DNA from: a bacterium UBP17_UBA6191
GTDB lineage: Bacteria; Muiribacteriota; UBA6191
DNA length: 8,208 nt
Assembly: GCA_002422125.1 (NCBI GenBank)
Contig: DITF01000359.1
Coordinates: 1-8,208, forward strand
Reading direction: 5' to 3'
Part shown: in pieces, positions 5,770 through 8,208 of the stretch
Position numbering within the stretch: the first letter of the stretch is position 1
Layout of the letters: each line of letters begins with the position of its first letter
The notes under the pieces: generated by a model
Seen by the model: the letters and a program-made list of their open reading frames with translations, nothing else
Databases searched by the model: none
Told to the model about the DNA's origin: nothing
Translations under genes and position numbers: made by a program

Positions 5770-7457
5770 GCATGGTTTTAAACCGGGAACTGCATGAGGT
5801 GGAATTGGAGTTAGCCCCTCTTTTTTTGTCCTCAAAGCGTAGCAACTCGGCTTTTATTCATGTACTCGCCGATCTGATTCGCAACAAACCCTTGATTCTT
5901 GATTTTGCCTTGCAAGTTGATCCGCAGGACGGTGCGCATTCATTTGTGATTATTCTGTTTCAAAAGGTATTTCATTATTGCCTCTTGTATCAGCACAAAG
6001 CCTATAATCCCTACTACCCAAAGAGTGAAGAGGAACTGGAAAAAGTTGCCAAAATCTTAAAAATACACTTTCCTGATATAGCTGCAAGACTGGTGCGGGC
6101 TTTTCATAAACTCAGTGGATTACACAGTAGTGTTTCCGATGAGATTTTAAATTCAACGGGAGGTTTGTCCAGCACATCGGATGAAGATAAGCCAGCACAA
6201 AAGCCGGATACCAAACCCAAAAAGCCGGTCATGAGTATGGAAATGGATGATATGCCCGTGCATGAAGAGATTCTGATCAATCTCTGGCATAAAAATCATG
6301 GATCCTCAAGATATGTATCCTGGCCGGATTCTTTTCGCCATCAGTTTCCTACCTGGGCCACCGGTATCATCGATTCAATGGTGGTTTCCAACTTTTTGTA
6401 TACGGGGTTTTTAAAACAGGAATCTCGTTATTTTGTCGTACATACAGGGGATAAAATCAGGCCCTGGCATAGAACCGTTCGTATGATTATTGCGGCCGAA
6501 TACTATTGGAATTTTAATCGCCGTTGTGTTGATATTGGGGCAGGAATGAATATGCTTGATGCCAATCGCATGCAGCAGGAACACATTTACAGAGTTTATG
6601 AAGAGTTCATGCGTCTTCTGCCCGAAGAACATGAGGCAGTTCAGGAAATCAACCGCAGAAACTGGAAAGCCGATCGTATCAAGGGAACCATGCAGTCTCC
6701 TCGAGTTCAACTCAGGTATCTGGATCCGATAAAGAACTATAATATTGAAGTTTCCAATACCACCCTAACCGCCAAAGAAATCCGATTGGCAAAACAGGTG
6801 TCCACCCAAACTTTGGACGAACTCAAAAAAGCCGAAACCGATAAGGACAAAGAAAAAGCCCCATTGGTTAAACAGGTTAAGGTCGTGGAGCATAAAGATC
6901 CTGGAATTAAAGAAGATATTTTGTGGACCCTTTACATGGCTCAAAAGGTTGTACCTGAATGGAACAAGGATTTTACCCATCAGGAGGAGTTTTCAGTTTG
7001 GGCTCGGGGTCTTTTATCGGCCATGAAAGCCACCTATACCCTGTACGATTATTTCCAGAAAACGGCTACCCGCAGTAAAGCCATGAATGCCGGAGTAAAT
7101 TTACAACCACATCACAGAATTGTGAGAGTCCTGATTGCTGCTGAGTATTTCTGGCTTTTTAATGCGAGGGATACAACCCTTCCCGAAGAACTTGGGATTG
7201 CGGATGCCAAAGAAATGTTCCAAAAACATGTAACTAAAATATATGAGCATTTTGTAGAACTTTTACCTGATAGCCATCCAGCCCGAATTTCTGAGGATGC
7301 CATGATTTTACAGACATCCTGGAAAGTGGAGCGACTCAGGGGCACAAAACGGGCCAATAAGGTAAGTATAAAATACACAGATGAGGAAGGCACCTGGATG
7401 GTGGAATTTGGTTCCACTTCCATTTCTGCCAAACGATGGGACGAGGAGGACGAATGA
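5766..7457 (+). CDS. Tandem-repeat-domain protein encoded upstream of phaE, family not recognised
   Basis: This 563-aa soluble protein has no signal peptide or membrane helix. It has an N-terminal helical part (about 1-120, with Phe/Tyr-rich VIILFQKVFHYCLLYQHKAY), a Ser/Asp/Pro/Lys linker (about 122-160), repeat 1 (about 167-338), a charged Lys/Glu linker (about 339-380) and repeat 2 (about 382-556). The two repeats align clearly: RPWHRTVRMIIAAEYYWNFN (232-251) against QPHHRIVRVLIAAEYFWLFN (447-466), and NWKADRIKGT (299-308) against SWKVERLRGT (518-527). Each closes with a strand pair ending in TLTAKE or SISAKR. The shared core is P-x-HR-x-VR-x2-IAAEY-x-W-x-FN. I do not recognise the family and see no catalytic signature. 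The start overlaps the previous stop (ATGA, 5766-5769) and the stop overlaps the phaE-like start (ATGA, 7454-7457). This makes it translationally coupled on both sides and probably active in PHA synthesis, granule assembly or control. Confidence 0.88.
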   Translation: MSMVLNRELHEVELELAPLFLSSKRSNSAFIHVLADLIRNKPLILDFALQVDPQDGAHSFVIILFQKVFHYCLLYQHKAYNPYYPKSEEELEKVAKILKIHFPDIAARLVRAFHKLSGLHSSVSDEILNSTGGLSSTSDEDKPAQKPDTKPKKPVMSMEMDDMPVHEEILINLWHKNHGSSRYVSWPDSFRHQFPTWATGIIDSMVVSNFLYTGFLKQESRYFVVHTGDKIRPWHRTVRMIIAAEYYWNFNRRCVDIGAGMNMLDANRMQQEHIYRVYEEFMRLLPEEHEAVQEINRRNWKADRIKGTMQSPRVQLRYLDPIKNYNIEVSNTTLTAKEIRLAKQVSTQTLDELKKAETDKDKEKAPLVKQVKVVEHKDPGIKEDILWTLYMAQKVVPEWNKDFTHQEEFSVWARGLLSAMKATYTLYDYFQKTATRSKAMNAGVNLQPHHRIVRVLIAAEYFWLFNARDTTLPEELGIADAKEMFQKHVTKIYEHFVELLPDSHPARISEDAMILQTSWKVERLRGTKRANKVSIKYTDEEGTWMVEFGSTSISAKRWDEEDE

Positions 7458-7831
7458 ACTTTGATCCATTTTCCATGCACAAAAACATGACTCAGCAATG
7501 GGAAAAAATGATGGGTGAGTATTTGAGCCAGCAGGTCAGAGATCCAGCATTTATGCAGATTCTGTCCCAAAATATGCAGCAGATGCTGGATATGGAGCAA
7601 CTGATTCAAAAGCAGATACAACCGATCTTAAATAAACTGAATCTTCCTACTAAAGAATGTATGCAAAAATTGTATGAGTCCTTACATACCCTTGAAACTC
7701 GCAATCTCGATTTAGAGGAAGAGGTTATGGGTCTTAGGGGTGAGCTATCTGATTTAAAAGCTCAGTTCAGTGCTCCAAAAAAAGTCTCCAAGCCCAAAAC
7801 CAGCACCACAAAAAAGATTAAAAAGGACTAG
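7454..7831 (+). CDS. phaE: Short PhaE-like PHA synthase subunit with lysine-rich tail
   Basis: This 125-aa protein is mostly helical. It has a Met/Gln-rich N-terminal part (QQWEKMMGEYLSQQV, SQNMQQMLDMEQLIQ), then LNLPTKECMQKLYESLHTLETRNLDLEEEVMGLRGEL (62-98). That stretch matches the C-terminal heptad-like region of class III PHA synthase subunit PhaE (a PT-[RK]-x-E/D-type start followed by a coiled coil). The last 18 residues are basic (PKKVSKPKTSTTKKIKKD), as in PHA-granule proteins such as PhaM or PhaF that touch DNA. PhaE proteins are usually much longer, so this is a compact form; a phasin-like role is the alternative. The ATG at 7454 is chosen because it overlaps the previous stop as ATGA and has GAGGAGG (7443-7449) just upstream. 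A longer frame from 7436 would begin within the previous gene. Its partner phaC starts 4 nt after its stop. Confidence 0.75.
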   Translation: MNFDPFSMHKNMTQQWEKMMGEYLSQQVRDPAFMQILSQNMQQMLDMEQLIQKQIQPILNKLNLPTKECMQKLYESLHTLETRNLDLEEEVMGLRGELSDLKAQFSAPKKVSKPKTSTTKKIKKD

Positions 7832-7835
7832 GCTC

Positions 7836-8208
7836 ATGCAAAATCAGGCTGAAACCTCTGTTGATATCCAAAAAATCGCCGAAGAGATTCAGAAATTTAA
7901 TGGCTTTCTAAAGAATAGCGATCATTTAAAAGAGTTAAGGGAATCTGCTCGCAAAAAAATGTCTCCTACTCCTAGAGAAGTGGTCTATAAAGAGCATTCC
8001 ACCACACTTTATTATTACCCACCCTTGCCCGGATATGACACCAAATTGGCGCACCCCCTTCTGATTATCCCATCCTTAGTCAATAAACCCTGCATTATGG
8101 ATTTGATGAAAGGCGAGAGTTTTATTGAGGCCATGTTGCAAGGAGGAAGCAGTGTTTACATGCTGGAATGGGGAGAACCAACCCCGGCCCAGTCCAAATA
8201 CAGTCTTC
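7836..8208 (+). CDS. phaC: Class III type polyhydroxyalkanoate synthase, N-terminal part (cut by window end)
   Basis: Only the first 124 residues plus one base are present. PhaC polymerises (R)-3-hydroxyacyl-CoA into polyester at the granule surface, in class III together with PhaE. The visible part shows MSPTPREVVYKEHSTTLYYY (42-61), then HPLLIIPSLVNKPCIMDL (73-90) and SFIEAMLQGGSSVYMLEWGEPTPAQ (95-119). These correspond to the class III pattern TPxExVYxEN...LLI-x4-VN-x-P-x-I-x-DL...S-x3-L-x2-G-x-x-VY-x-x-xWG-x-P. The alpha/beta-hydrolase nucleophile motif (G-x-C-x-G-G) and the Asp/His residues lie beyond the window. The ATG follows AAGGA (7823-7827) by 8 nt and is 4 nt after the phaE stop. 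Confidence 0.9.
   Translation, partial: MQNQAETSVDIQKIAEEIQKFNGFLKNSDHLKELRESARKKMSPTPREVVYKEHSTTLYYYPPLPGYDTKLAHPLLIIPSLVNKPCIMDLMKGESFIEAMLQGGSSVYMLEWGEPTPAQSKYSL

Noticed and set aside
5374..5845. Two overlapping minus-strand open frames (153 and 134 codons)
   Set aside because: They are antisense to the membrane-protein gene and its junction with the tandem-domain gene, overlap each other in different frames, and have unlikely compositions.
6231..7446. Internal duplication in the tandem-domain gene as a recent DNA repeat or mobile element
   Set aside because: The two copies align only at protein level with many substitutions and differing loops, so this is an old domain duplication. No inverted repeats, target duplications or transposase were seen in the window, and no CRISPR-like repeat-spacer pattern.
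7112..7621. 169-codon minus-strand open frame across the tandem-domain/phaE junction
   Set aside because: It is antisense to two well-supported coupled genes and looks like the complement of their coding sequence.

Overview
The window is a compact, mostly coding stretch of bacterial DNA of moderate, somewhat A+T-leaning composition, estimated by eye. The TonB-dependent outer-membrane receptor points to a Gram-negative cell. The start of a class III type polyhydroxyalkanoate (PHA) synthase operon points to a carbon-storing heterotroph. I cannot name the organism from sequence alone. A marine proteobacterium of deltaproteobacterial or SAR324 grade is a guess, not a result.

Layout. Positions 1-78 hold the possible tail of an upstream gene. 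Positions 79-310 are non-coding and carry a weak terminator-like hairpin, a second small hairpin and a plausible promoter. A plus-strand pair follows: a 718-aa TonB-dependent receptor (311-2467) and, 22 nt later, a 308-aa protein that joins a RimJ/RimL-like acetyltransferase to a ParB-like DGMHR domain (2490-3416). This pair converges, with a 12-nt gap, on a minus-strand pair. That pair is a ThiF/MoeB-rhodanese sulfur-carrier activating enzyme (4133-5200) and, overlapping it by ATGA, a 235-aa beta-rich protein with a C-terminal SHOCT-like motif (3429-4136).

A short divergent promoter region (about 5201-5274) separates the minus-strand pair from a plus-strand operon running off the window end. 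The operon reads: a 164-aa protein with two predicted membrane helices (5275-5769), a 563-aa protein of unknown family with two diverged copies of one domain (5766-7457), a short PhaE-like PHA synthase subunit with a lysine-rich tail (7454-7831), and the first 124 residues of PhaC (7836-8208). The first three genes are joined by ATGA stop/start overlaps and phaC follows after 4 nt, so the four are probably made together.

The most interesting part is this last operon. The synthase pair PhaE-PhaC is recognisable, but the two genes ahead of it are not. Their tight coupling makes them candidates for new PHA-granule or synthase-associated factors. The acetyltransferase-DGMHR fusion is a second point of interest.
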